Of a stretch of 47,500 bases of DNA, positions 31,156 through 43,889 are shown one piece after another (within the stretch, counting starts at the first letter, position 1; every line of letters begins with the position of its first letter). This DNA is from Chromera velia (lineage: Eukaryota > Sar > Chromeraceae). The stretch spans positions 19,033-66,532 of the forward strand of contig JAHBMJ010000444.1 in NCBI GenBank assembly GCA_018398765.1, written 5' to 3'. A program made the position numbers and the translations under genes. The notes beneath the pieces are model-generated. The model searched no databases, had not been told where the DNA came from, and worked only from the letters and a program-made list of their open reading frames with translations.

Positions 31156-34100
31156 TCAGGAAGACCCTGCGCTACCAGACTGAGAAAGAGAGACATCTGA
31201 ATGTGCCCCCTTTGAAGGTGTTTCCCCCTGTTCATCCCCCTCAATTCCTCCCCCCCTGCCCCCGGAAGGAGTCGAGTATTGCCTCGAGGCCGCATCTGCA
31301 CTCCCACCCCCCCCTGTCCCTGCAGGCGCATTCGACCGTGACGATGTGTGCATCGCAAACGGGAGTCGGTTCTCTTCTTGCTCGCTGTTGTCATACGGGG
31401 GTGGGGCATCCAACGGTGAGTGCGTATGGGGGGCATACATTGGGGGAGCGGCCCTCAGATAGGCGGCGCTTCGGAGGACTGGGTGATGATGCGAATGCTG
31501 ATGCATCGAGGAGGAAAAGCCCGGCGGAGGGGCACCGTCCTGCGGTGACCTTGGGTGAGCAGACGGGGGCATGCCGTGTGAGTCGAATTCCGCAGCAGAG
31601 GAGGGGATAGAGGGGTGGCGTACTGCCGCCATTGATTCAGGAGGTGGGTAGGCGAATCCTGGTGGGGGGCCTGTGGGAGCAGTGGGGGAGGATCCCTGAA
31701 GACCGGAGAGGGATCTGTGGGGGTGGTGTGCGTGGAGGGGGGGAGGGAAGCTGAAAGTTGGGGCATGGGTTGACTCAGGGTGACGAGAGGGAGCAGGGGG
31801 GATGGAGGGGTCCAATCTTCCCCCCCCACCATGCACACTGCCTCCTCCTCCAGACAAGTTAGAGGCAGAAGTCGGACTGTGGGCCGGGGCCTGATGTGAA
31901 CTCCCGAGGCTTGCTGAGGAGGGAATGGGACCATGCAGCTGCATCTGGTGATGTCCTTGTGCTGAAACTTCGGGGGGCCCTTTCAGGCGGTTGACGTGGG
32001 GGGTGTATGAAGGGGGAGGCACTTTGGGTTTAGCAACTTTTGTGGGCTTGCTAGAAGCAGTCGGGGAGAGAGAAGCCGAGACTGAGGCGGTGTCGCTCCT
32101 ATCACCTCCAGGAATGCCATGAGGCATGTAGATATGACCCCCCCCCCCTCCGCTAGAACCGAACGGAGAGTGATCAGGAGGAGGCTGAAGGGGTCTCCGA
32201 CTCTCTGTAGGGTCTCTGGCAGGGGGCACATCCGGAGGTGTCATCCTCGGAAGGCGGGGTTGGATCTGATGGTGCGGGTGGCCGCTGCCTCCCCCCAGAC
32301 TGGAACCCGATCCTCCTCCTGGCTGCTGCTGCTGATACCCGGACAGAGGATGACGCAATGGAGGGGGTTCGGTTGGGAGGCGTATCTTCTCGTTGTCGTG
32401 ACTTCTACTGACTTCGTACAAACGATCCCCCCCTCCCCCGGCAGGAGCCAGTCTGTGCACCTCAGCACCTCCACCCCCACTGCCCCCGCTCGCCGCCGGC
32501 ATGAAGAAAGGAGGGGCAGTAGCTTTCAATGTTGACTCGGAAGCATCAACAAGAATCCTTTCGCTCTCTCTCTCTCTCTCCCTCTCTCTCTGGGCAGAAC
32601 CGTCAAACGCGCCAGAAACGGGAGCACGACGGGGCTGCAGTACTCCCACCGAGTTAGCGGTTGCCCCCCACTGGCCTTCAAACCCAGGAGGCGGCGACAG
32701 AGACATCGGAGCCTCACGCGCACCACCCGCAGATGCGGACCCTGGGGCGTCCCAAAGCTCATTGGGATTCCCCGCCGCCGCACGGGGGGCGTGGCGCCTC
32801 CCCTGCCTTCCCTCCCCCCCTGTGTTCACAATCTCACCCCCCTGCTGCTGAGACTCTCCCCCCGAGGCTCTAACGTCCACAGCCACGTCATCCAATGGGT
32901 TGAGGAAACTGGATGCTCCCATGCCTGCCCCGTCTGCAAGATCACTGTCAGCTGTGCCCACAACCCGATCCCCCGCCCCTATGCCCAACAGCTCTGAGAA
33001 AGAGAAACCGCTCGATCTCCCATCATCCCCACCCCAGTCAGACGACTCCTGCCGCCTCCCCCTCCTTTCGTCTTCCTCAGCCATCCGGTCGACTGTGAAC
33101 TCGTCTGCAAAGTGGAACGGGGCATCGAAGGCTGTGTCTATCTGCAGGTCATCCACAAGACCCCCAGAAAAACCACGGAGGGGCGAAGGAGGAGCCCGGT
33201 CCCCTGAGGCCGCCGTCTCACCTCGGACTGTGGCTGCGAGTCGCTGCAGCAAATCTGTACCCAGACCCGCATCCAGGGACCCTGCCCCCTGACTAGTGCT
33301 AGTTGGGGTGTCTGCACTCGCTGCAGGACCGGCAGCGGGTCCCCCCAACTGCTTCCGAGTGGTTATACGCGGTCTTGCCGCATCTGAGCGGAAGTCCTCC
33401 TCTGTCCTACTTCCAGCACGTGTGTGGGATTTGGAGGTGTCTGGGGTGTCCCCCGTGGGGTGTCTCCTCGTTCGGAAGACGGATGTGCAGTGCTGTGTGG
33501 GCGGGTGGCCCCCGTCTTCTCCTCCTTCGGATTCGCTCCCTTCAAACGAGGAGAACCCGGGAGGAGGGGCAGATAGACGGGGGGCGCGTGGGTGATCGGG
33601 CCCGGTGTGTCTCTGTTGCTGCGAGCCCTCTGAGGCAGAGACAGGATTTGAACTTGAGGCCCCAGCCGCCAGCTTCCGCCACGTCTGCTGAACAGTGGCG
33701 GTGGTAGAAGGGGGTTTGCTTTCGGGAAGCGGCCTTGGTGGCATGGCGCGGGTGGGCACGGAAGTCGTAGCAGTGTGCTCACGAGATATGGAAGGGGGGG
33801 GATACTGAGTGGCGTCGGGAAGGGACCCACGGGAGTGAGGGAAGGGGGAGGTTGTGGTAACATCCCGATTCTCTCCTTTCTCTCTCTCGGCTTCTCGGAG
33901 AGAGGGAAAGTCGGATGAAGAGGGAGGAACAGAGGAGGATGCGTGAGCATGCATCTGGTCTCTGTTGTCCTTCTTTTCCTTGTCCTTTCCACCACTCGCC
34001 CTCTTCTCTTTGCGCCCCTTCCGACCCCCGGACTCGTGCTCTGTCTCCTGACTCTTTGAGAGAGACTGTGACACAGAAGCCTGTTGAGGCTGTTCCCTTT

Positions 34101-37100
34101 TCTCCTTCTCCCTCTCTCTGTCACCCTCTGCAGCAACCACTGCGGCAGAGTTGCCCGTGGCTGTTGCAGAACGGGATGGAAGCTTCCGGTCCTTCCGGAC
34201 GTAGACAATCTCGGTCAGTGGAGCGTTCTGCTGCTGTCCTTGGGCAGCCTGGGTGGTTGGGTGATGTTGCAACTGTTGCGGAGACGGCTGGGACGAAGGA
34301 TTCGAAGGAGATGGATGTGCCTGTGCCTGTGCCTGCTGTTGTGTAGATTGAGAAGCGGAGAGTGAGTGCTGCACCCCTCTCTTGTCCTCTTTTTCTTTCC
34401 GTTTCCGATCCTTCTCCTTCTCCTTCACATTGCCGGAAGGAGGGGGGAGAACCACAGGCATGGTGGTACCGAGCATGGGCGTGGGAACTTGTTGCTCGTC
34501 TGCCTGAGAGGCCCCTGAGGAAGTCCCCTGAGTCTGCCTGCGTCTGTCCCTGTGGGTACGGGCAGACATCCATTGACCCGTGTCCGCCTCTTCTTCCTCT
34601 GCTCCCCCACGAGCGTGCTGCTGCTGCTGCTGTCCTCCCTGCTGCGATGAGCTGGAACCTGATGTTTTCTTCTCGGGCACACCTGCGGAGTCTGTCAGGG
34701 AGACACGACGCGACGGCACATTCTGGGTGCCAGGGGCTGTGTAGACAGTCGGCAAAGCCTTGGAAGCGGAGTGCTGCACTGGCTGAGCCGAAGGAACGAG
34801 AGGGGAAGAGGAAGGAGTGTGTTGCTGAGAGGAGACAGTTGCAGTTCGTGAGATGGGATGGTGCTGTTGGACTGCAGCAGCCTGATGATTTTGCTGGGCG
34901 CGGCTCTTCTGCTTGTCCCTTTCCCTCTCTCTGTTGGCCGTCTCTTTTTCCTTCTCCTTTGAACTTTCCAATTCCTTCCCTTTCCGCTTCTCCGCCTCCC
35001 CTTGTTTCTGCTGCTGATTTGACGTGAGGTGGGGAGTGGGAGTGGTTTGGGGATCCCTTTTCTCTGCACTTGACTCGGCAGAAGTGGATGCTGAGGCTGC
35101 AAGGGGAAGGAACAGAGTGTGGGGGCCCTGGTCCCCTTCCGGCTTTCTTCCGGGAGGGCCTGCAGCAGATGCAGAAACCTCAACAAAGTCTTGTTGCGAC
35201 TGGGGATGCTTTTCCTTTTCCGACCTTCTCGCCTTCGTTGAGCCACCTCTGACATTCTCACTGTGCGCACCTACAACTCCCTCTGCAGCAACATCCTCCG
35301 GCTTCTCCCGTCCTCCAGATCCAGGCGGCTTTTGGGGAAATACCTTGCGGGGCGCCTTCTTACTCAGAGTAACGAACGGCGGCCCTCCCACTTCTTCACC
35401 ATCCACCTCTTCCTTTTCACCCTGACTGTGTCCCTCTGCTACCACCACCACTTCCTCTGTCTGAGTCGGAGGCAGGGAGGCAGGGGTACCCTGTGGGTGG
35501 TGGGGTGCTGCACCGTTTGTGAGAACAATCTCGCTCTCGTCTGTGTCCCCCTTCCCTTGTTGACTTCCCCGTCTGCGGTTCTTCTCTTTCTTTCCCTTCT
35601 TTCCAGAGGCGGGGGCAGGTTGCAACGAGGCGGTAGCAGGAGAGATCATCTGACGGATCACAATCGGAACGGCGGGGGAAGGACTCTCAAATTCTGCAGT
35701 TTCCCTCTCTCTCTCTTCAGAGACAGGAACAGCAGACGAAACAACACCCCTCTTCGGAGGGCTGCTGGTCTGCCCCACCGATGCCACTTGGGGCACGTGG
35801 GGGGAAGAAACGGGAGGAGACGAGTGCTGTGCAGGTACAACGACGTACCCCTCATCGACTGACGAAGGACGATCGGCGGCTTGGACCTTTGACCCTCCCC
35901 GTACCCTTTCCCTTGAATCGGGCTCTCTCTCAACCCCCTTCCCCAAACCCACTGCCACCTGAGAGTCCGCTCCAACGAGGGACACACCGGAATCCTCAAG
36001 TGTGCCCTCATGATTTGTGCCAAACGATCGGGCATGAGCTCCCAGAGAGGAGACAGATGGACCAACCAGCTGATTTGGTCCCCCAGCCTTCCCTTCTCTC
36101 TGAGTTGCTGCTTCGAGGGAAATATCAGGAGAAGCCTTCCCCCCCACAGGATCCACCCGCTGTGGTAACAGGAAGCATATCGGGATGAGAACACCGGACA
36201 ACGCGTCCTTTGCCTCTTCTCCCAACTGCTCGGCTGTCAAAGCGGACCAGTCTCTAATCACGTCACCTGACGTGCCCTCCATCCCCCCTCCCTCTTCTAT
36301 CTGTGCGTGCAGCCCCACGGCTGCCCTCAGCCTCTTGACCACTGGGGATGGACCGGAGCTGCTTTGACGCTCTGCCACAGCCCGAGCGACAGAGCACACA
36401 ACGCTCACGTCATTCGGGGAGAAGCCCAGCCCCTTGCCTGTTGCAAGGGCATCAGGAAAGCTCACGACACTGCCCGATGAGGAACTGGGCGTCGGGGACC
36501 CCGAGGAGGCAGTTGATCCTCCCCCCCCCATGCCTGACGTTTTGAGGTACTCACTTGACATAGAGGAGCCAGGCGAAGGAAGGGGAAGGGGGGGGTCGAA
36601 AACCGAAAAGTGACTCAAAAGCGACGCCCTTCGCCCAAAGGCGCCAAACGAACTCAAATGAGGGAACAGCACATCGAACACCAACCCCCTACCTTTTGCG
36701 TGTTCAATTCGTCTGCGTCGAACAAAGCGCGCATAGCAGACTCTTCTCATGATCTCACAAACCACCGTGAAGGCCACAGTCACAACCAAGATGATGTCCG
36801 CCAGACTCCCCTCTGCGAGGGAAGTCGCAGCAGCCACCCACCTGCGCGCAACCCTCCAGAGCGCTGAGAAGTACGAGAGGAAATTACGACGGTGGATGTC
36901 TGCTCTCACAGCAGCGTCAACCAAACGAGGGGGGAGGGAAACGGAAACAGGGACAACGAACGAATCTCGTTCCGTCTCAACGAACAGACTGATATCGGCA
37001 CCTAGGGAAAGCTCGTCTACTGGCTCTTGTTCACTCCCAACGGTCTCCTTTTCTTTCTCTCCCTCAGCCTTACTCAGATTCCCCCGCTCACCCCCCCTGC

Positions 37101-40100
37101 TGTTGCGGTTTCTTTGTCGGGAGCCGAAGCCGTTGTCAAGATGACGAAGCGTCACTGCCTCCCGAACCCACGCCCTCAGAGTTGGGGCGTCAAAGACCAT
37201 ACGCAGGATCGCAGTCACTTCACCGGACTGATCCTTTTCCTCATCCCCCTCCCTCTCTCTTTCTTGATCCTGCCATCCAGGAGGAAGGTGTAGTGCCGTG
37301 ACACCATCATATGAATCCCCACCATCAAACCCCCACACAGGGCTCCGACCCGAGGAATCATACATGTGTGACACAAACACCCCAGTCTCAGTCTTCTCTG
37401 AAGCAGCTGAGATATCTGCAAACCCCCCCCCCCCAAGTGCGACCACCCCATTGGAAAGGACCCAAGACGGGGCGCTACCATCAGGGCACTCCTCTGCTTC
37501 CCTCCCGGCCCCGACCAACGCAGAAGCGTAGCCGGGGGAAGAGAAAAGAGACGGGCCAACCTTCTGCCAAGAACGCGAAGCCTCAGGGGAGTACCACAGA
37601 CGCCGACTACCGACTGTCTGTGAAATTCCACCGGCAGGAGATGATCTGCCAGCCCCCCCAACTGCTGTTGTCCCACTCCCTCCGCGTCCTCTGCTTACTT
37701 CCCCGCCCCTACCACTCCCACCCATCCCCATCTTTTGTGTTTCCACACCTACGTCTGCACCCACACTGCTCGAAGGTGCAAAATCGAGATCGCACATCTC
37801 TCGAAACTCTTTCATGGCTGCCTCGCTGTCACGTCTAGGGAGCACGGACTGACCATTCAGCTGACTACCTCGACATCGCAGCGCGACGTCAGTGTCATGC
37901 GAGTGAATCAGACCCAAACGGCGCACGGTGGTCACACCGCGCCTCGATCTGTCCTGCGGCCCTGGGGGTGGCAGTCGAATTCTGAGCCTTCTGACGATGG
38001 CAATGGTACGCTGGGAAGGCCCCAGGTCAAGCCTGAGGTCCGACTCCCCCCCAGACTTCCCCTGCTTTTGCTTTTCCCTCTCCTGCTTTGCTTCGCGTAA
38101 CGATGGAGGGATGAAGTCTTCAAACTCTGTGTGATCAATCGGATCATCATCAGAGTCAGTACTGTCTCCTGTCTCTACCGCCCACTGACTCCTGCTGGCT
38201 TTTCCGTACGCCTTACTGTGGGAGAAGGAGAAGAGGGGAAACCAAGCAAGAAAAAACAGTCTCCAAAGTCGAGGAGAGTGGGAAGGGGGAATCGGTGCGG
38301 TATCTGTATACGCTCCGTCTCTCCAAGCATAGGGGGAAGAGAAAGAGGAAGCAGCCTGAGCCTGCCCCCACTGCCACTCCCCACACCCTCCCGCCCCAAT
38401 TTTTTGAATCGATCTGTTCAAGTCCCTTCCAAAACCTCTCCCCCTCCTTCTCCCTGAAAGCGGGTGCCGCCGCACACGCAGGCGGTCGGGCCCTTTGCCC
38501 ATCCCCATCGCCAACGACGCTGACTTCTCAGCACATTGAGCAGCCATGGAGGCTTGCGTCTTTTCCGGCATGAACGACAGTTCACGCCCCATGATTGTTG
38601 ACGGTGTGGCGTCGGCACAAAGGGCCAACCAGTCTGCGAACTCTGAATCCGCAAACGCTTCGACGTTCCCGGGAGGCACGTGGGCGGCGGGGCTGAAGAG
38701 CTTCGATTCGGCTGTCAGCGAGGGAAAGAAGGCATCTGGACTCAAGGCCCCCATGCTCATGCTGAGGGAGGAAGAAAACCCCCCGGCAACTGCCGTCTCC
38801 TCCTCCCTCCCTGCTGGGGGGCGTTCGGACGGCCACTGATCGGGACGGCCGAAACACCGGAACGCGGCACACATGTCAGTGGCAGAGAGGCCGACGGACA
38901 GTTCTAAAGAAGGAACGACAGCCTTGTTACCTTGGCGGTAAGTGGTGACAGGCTGATGGGAAGAAGGATCAAAAGGGATTGGCACCCTGGTCAATGGGCC
39001 TTTCTCGCTGATGAGAAAGGGCCTGGTGGAAACCTCGAGAGACACTGCCGAGCCAGACGTGGTCTTGGAGGACGGAGACGAGGCGCTCTTCTTGTCTTTC
39101 TCTCCACCCTCGCCCTCTCCTCCAGTGCTCTCATTCCCAGCCCCTGCTTCCAGTGACCCTTCTGAGATATGAATGTACAGAGAAGGGGAAATGGGGGCCT
39201 CGGGGTGCCGAACGATCACACGGAGAGAAGAATCCTCAACCTCTCCCCGCACCGTCTCCTCTTGCTGCTTCCCATCCGTCCCCCCACCCGCAGTCACCGC
39301 TCCTCTCCCCCCCCCCCCNCCCCCCCCCCCCCCCCCCCCCCCCTCTCTTCGGCCCAGAACCCCCGATGCCCACCAGTTCGACAGACTCCAGAGACGTCAG
39401 ATCGTTGCGAATGAACAAAAGCGAATGGTGACGACCGTGGAGCTCGGGCTCAAATATGATCGGACCAACGGTCAATCCCTCACCGGGCGGAACCCTTAAG
39501 ACGACGCCAGACAGAGACTTGTGAACACGAAAAGCGCCCGACTGACGCTCGTCAAACCTGCAGCACAGCAAAAAGCACAGAAACACAGAATGCGCCTCAC
39601 CATGTCACACATGCGATCAACCAAAAAGATGTTGGAAGAGGCGCAGTAGGTTTCACAGCAGGCACGTGTACAGACAATGGCAGAACATCACATGTACAAA
39701 AGAGGGGAAACCCAGCTGCCTTTCGCGGCAGGCGTTTTCACTTCTTTTTTTTTACTCCCGTAGAACATCCAGCCAGCTTACCGACCTGTATCCCCTCCGC
39801 GACTTGAGCAACGCAATGGATGCAGGTCTCCAAAAATTCTTTTGCGCAAAGGTCTTGTGGAGCTTCCGTGACAAAGGCTGCTCAGGAATGAGGCCCTTGG
39901 GCAGTGCCACAGGAACAGTTCGCGCTCCCGTTCCTCCAGCGCCTGCTGGCTTCTCTTTCTCTGCGCCTCCTTTTCCCTTCCCCCCCTTCCCCTTTCCCTT
40001 CCCCCCATTGTTCAGAATCTCCTTTTCTTTTTCTTTTTCCCCCTTCTCATCCCCCTCGAACGAAACTTGAAGGAAATCAAGATCCGCAGGTGCAAACAAA

Positions 40101-43100
40101 ACCTGCGCACTCAAATCCCTCGTCAGGGAAGGATTTACCAGATGAAGATACAGTCTGCTTTGACCCCCAACCTGCAAACCAAAGAAAGGCAAAGAACACA
40201 CCCAACGAATGCATTCGGAATGTGTGTATCACCTTGTCAAATTAAGTGGTCCTCGGGCCCCCTCTCTCGCAAACGCAGGAAACACACACAAGCATGCACA
40301 CACCACTGAGACATACACCCAAAAAAGAGAGAGAAAGACAACAGAAGGAACGGACACAAAAGACAACCTTAGAGAGACTGACAGACAGACCTGAACTGAT
40401 CCAAAGTCCAATTTTTTGGAATTTGAGGCCCCAAAGTCGGCGTCCGTCGCAACGACAGAGGGAAGAACCCACCGCGCTGCCGACGAAACAATGATGGCCT
40501 GCCGCTGCGGTATGGAATTCGGAGGCAAAACCACCCCGCCTCCCTCAGGATTCTGCATGCCGAGAAAGTCTTCACTGCCCCCCATACCGATTGAGGCATG
40601 GCCCTGATTCCCCCCCCACTGTTGCCACTCTCGTTCGGGAGGGAATGAAAAAGTCAAAAGAGCAAAGGACTTCAGAACTACTTCAGCATCTTGACGCGAC
40701 ACGTCCAGCGGGCGTTTATTCGTCGAGCTGCCCTGCTGTGCTCCATTGGCACCAACCGTCGCGTTTGCTCCTTGATCTGAAGACTTGGGGTTTTCTGCCA
40801 GCGGAATTTTTTGGAGAAAGTTTTTCTGACGCTTGTACGCCGCACCCAACTCTTGCAGACTAAGTCTATCTCCCCAATGAAGGGGGGCACCTTGAATGTG
40901 CAAGTAGTCCTCATCTGCAGTCACTCACACATGGGGGGGAGGGGGGGAGTCAGGAAAAGAAACGGGCCAGAACAGACTGGTAGAAGACCCGGTCATACGA
41001 TCTCCGTCTTTCGATGTGTTCCTCCCCCTACACTGCAGGGACGAAAATGGCTTTCAGTATGCTTTCTCTGGTCAGGAAGGCCCGGGGGGCTTGTCAAGCA
41101 CGGGATTTCGAACAGACGCAGCAATCACGGAAGGAGCACGGAAAAAGAAAGAAGAAAAGATGAAAGAGAATGAAGCCGTTACTTCACGGTGAAAATCAGC
41201 TTAGAGCAATCAATACAATCTCTCTGTCTGTGTGAGGACTGACTGACATCCCGAATCCGGAACATAGCCGAACTCTGCACGGTAGACGCGAGAGACGTTC
41301 GGATTGTTCAGATTGTGGTGGGGCTGTTGGGGCGACGAAGGAGAATGGAACACAATCCTCATCGTCTTGTTGTTGTTGGCATTTTCCAACACAGCGCCAT
41401 CCTTCAGATCCCCCACAACAAGAGTGTCGCCGGTTGAGTGAACGACTGATGGAACGTTCTCCCCCCCAGAGAAGGGAGCCCCGTCTTGGTCCTTCCCTTG
41501 GCCCTTCTCCTTCCCTCCCCCCTTCTGCGGGGAAGGCGGAGAGGATGAAGAGGCGTCAACATACCCCACAGGTTCCAGCTGCCGTACCCGGAGACACCTG
41601 TCCCCTTTCACTGCGATGGAGAAGTGCGTCGAGGGGTCCGCTGCTGCGTGAAGGCTGGAGCTCGCGACAATGAACAGACTCTGCATGCAGTCAGCAGGAG
41701 GATGAGAAAACGAGAGAGACCGAGGGAGGACGCAGAGGTAAGTGTCTGCCTCGACGACAAGAAAAGGAACGAAGATGGAAAGCGGTCAGAGACAGGAGAG
41801 GAACCATGGCAAACCAAGAAGCCCTGCGTAAATAAATAGATCTGCTCTCCACATCTCACGTCCACCGAATTCCCATTCTGGCATAGTTTCTCTTCCATAT
41901 GGATTGAAAAACGTAAAATTAGGGCCCTCGGTGAGGCGAATCCCAAAAAAACAAAGCCACGTCAGGCAAGCTCCTTGTTGTGCAGGGAGACACAGCAAAA
42001 TGACGCCAAGCCGTCTTGAAGAGCCGACAGACAGAACGGCTCACCAGGTTCACACGGCACAAAGGCAGGTCCAGAGACAGACAGAGAAAAAAAAAAAAAA
42101 AAAAACGAATCGCAGGAGTGCAGGATCATCAATCGTTTCTTTCTTTCCTCATGAATCCGTCGCCCGCCCACCTGTGGAGGAGACGGATGTCCAGGGTAGA
42201 GCCCAGCGAAGTTCAAATGGGGATTGACCGGCTTCACCTCGGCTGTCGCTTTGAAAAAAGTTCCCCGAATCTGCACGGAAGGATCTCTCACGTACATGTA
42301 CTTGCGTCCTCTTGCAGTATCAAAATCGCTTGCTTGATTGCTCAATTGGCTGGTCGTTTACATATCGTCTCTGAGTGAGACCAAAACCAGAGCAGGCAGA
42401 ATTCTACTCGGCACACAGACACCGAAGCCAGCCACCCAGTTCGGCAGGCAGACACGCAGACGGACAAACAAGCAGGGCCTCGACCAAAGACGGAAGGAAA
42501 GGAAGGAAGGAAGGAAAGGAAGGGCTACTACTGGGGAAAAGGAAGACAGGACACGAAAGAAGGAAAAATGGAATAACACTGAGAAAGACAGAAAGCCGAC
42601 AGTCTGCCTTTGTGGAAGCTTGACAAGTGTCAAGACGCACAAGCATAAACAGGTCAGTCGACATGACAGCTGGAAAGAGAGACCGTGCCTGCCTGCTTGC
42701 CTGCCTTTCTGAACTTGCCTCTTTGAGCCAGTTGACCCCATGTCTGAACGAAAAATACGAGAGTAAACAAACTGATTGATGGCTGACCGACCGCGAACTG
42801 CTCTCCAGAGGACGAAAGCACCGAAATGACGGCATCACAGTACGGGTGCCCCCCCCGCATCCGGCCCGGGTTGACCATCATGCCCACGCTGAGGGACTCC
42901 CCCGGTTTCAGCGTGAGCGGAAACGCGAGGGGTGTCACGTTCACGTCCCACGGGTTGAAATCCCCCCCAGAGGGAAGGAGGGGCCCCTGCAGGAAGCAAG
43001 CAAGGAAGGAAGGAAAACCGGAGCAAGGACGGGAAAGACATCGTCATGACATGAGAGCAAACAAACAAAATTCCTGAGCTTGCAGCCGGGAGATTGATTC

Positions 43101-43695
43101 AAGTGAAATGAAAAGGAGTACATGCGGAATGAAGGACATCATCGTGTCATGAAGAACATAACATGTACCGACAAACAAAGTAGCGCAGTGCAAACAAGCA
43201 CGGTAACAAATGAAAAAACAGGAAAGTAGCCGCGAAGACACAAAAAAATACCGCCTTTTAAGACAGTCAGCGAACCACATGAACATAGTGACGGTAGAGG
43301 CGTCTACACTATCGATGTTGCCAGCAAGACAGGCAAAGTAAGGAAAAGCGGCCCGCAGACGAACAGCCAAGAAGAAGTCGAGGGCGACAAAGAAACGAAC
43401 CGACCAGTTGATGCAGGGAGACCTCAGGAATGCTGCTCTTGATAGCATTGATGTTGATGAATCCCGTCTGTCGGTTCGACAAGCGGAAGGACGCAGCAAT
43501 TGCGCCGCCCGTCACACGAACCGGAGGCAGGCGTCGAGAGGACTCGCGACAGAACTGCACTCACTCACTCACTCACTCACATATTCATTTGTCCGTTTTG
43601 AATCCATCTTTTCAGTCAAAGCTGTTTTTAGATGGGGAGAGTATCTCGCCTGGCTTTCTGCCGCTCGAGAAAATCAAAAGTACACACACAACACA

Positions 43696-43735
<40 letters not shown>

Positions 43736-43858
43736 TCTGCTGCACACCCCGTAACAAATCGGTCTTTTGCGCCTTCCTTGTTTTTCTCGTCAGGAACAGG
43801 GAAGACGCACGAGAATGCATAAAGGACTTCCACACCGAACCGCCATGCATCCCCACCC

Positions 43859-43889
<31 letters not shown>

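Noticed and set aside
33363..34208. 281-codon minus-strand frame inside the TMEM131-like tail exon
   Set aside because: Alternative frame of the same strand within an 8-kb exon; P/R-rich with no independent start context or domain.
39153..39431. Plus-strand P-rich open frames over the C37 run
   Set aside because: Polyproline comes from reading the homopolymer on the wrong strand; the minus-strand TMEM131-like signature explains the region.
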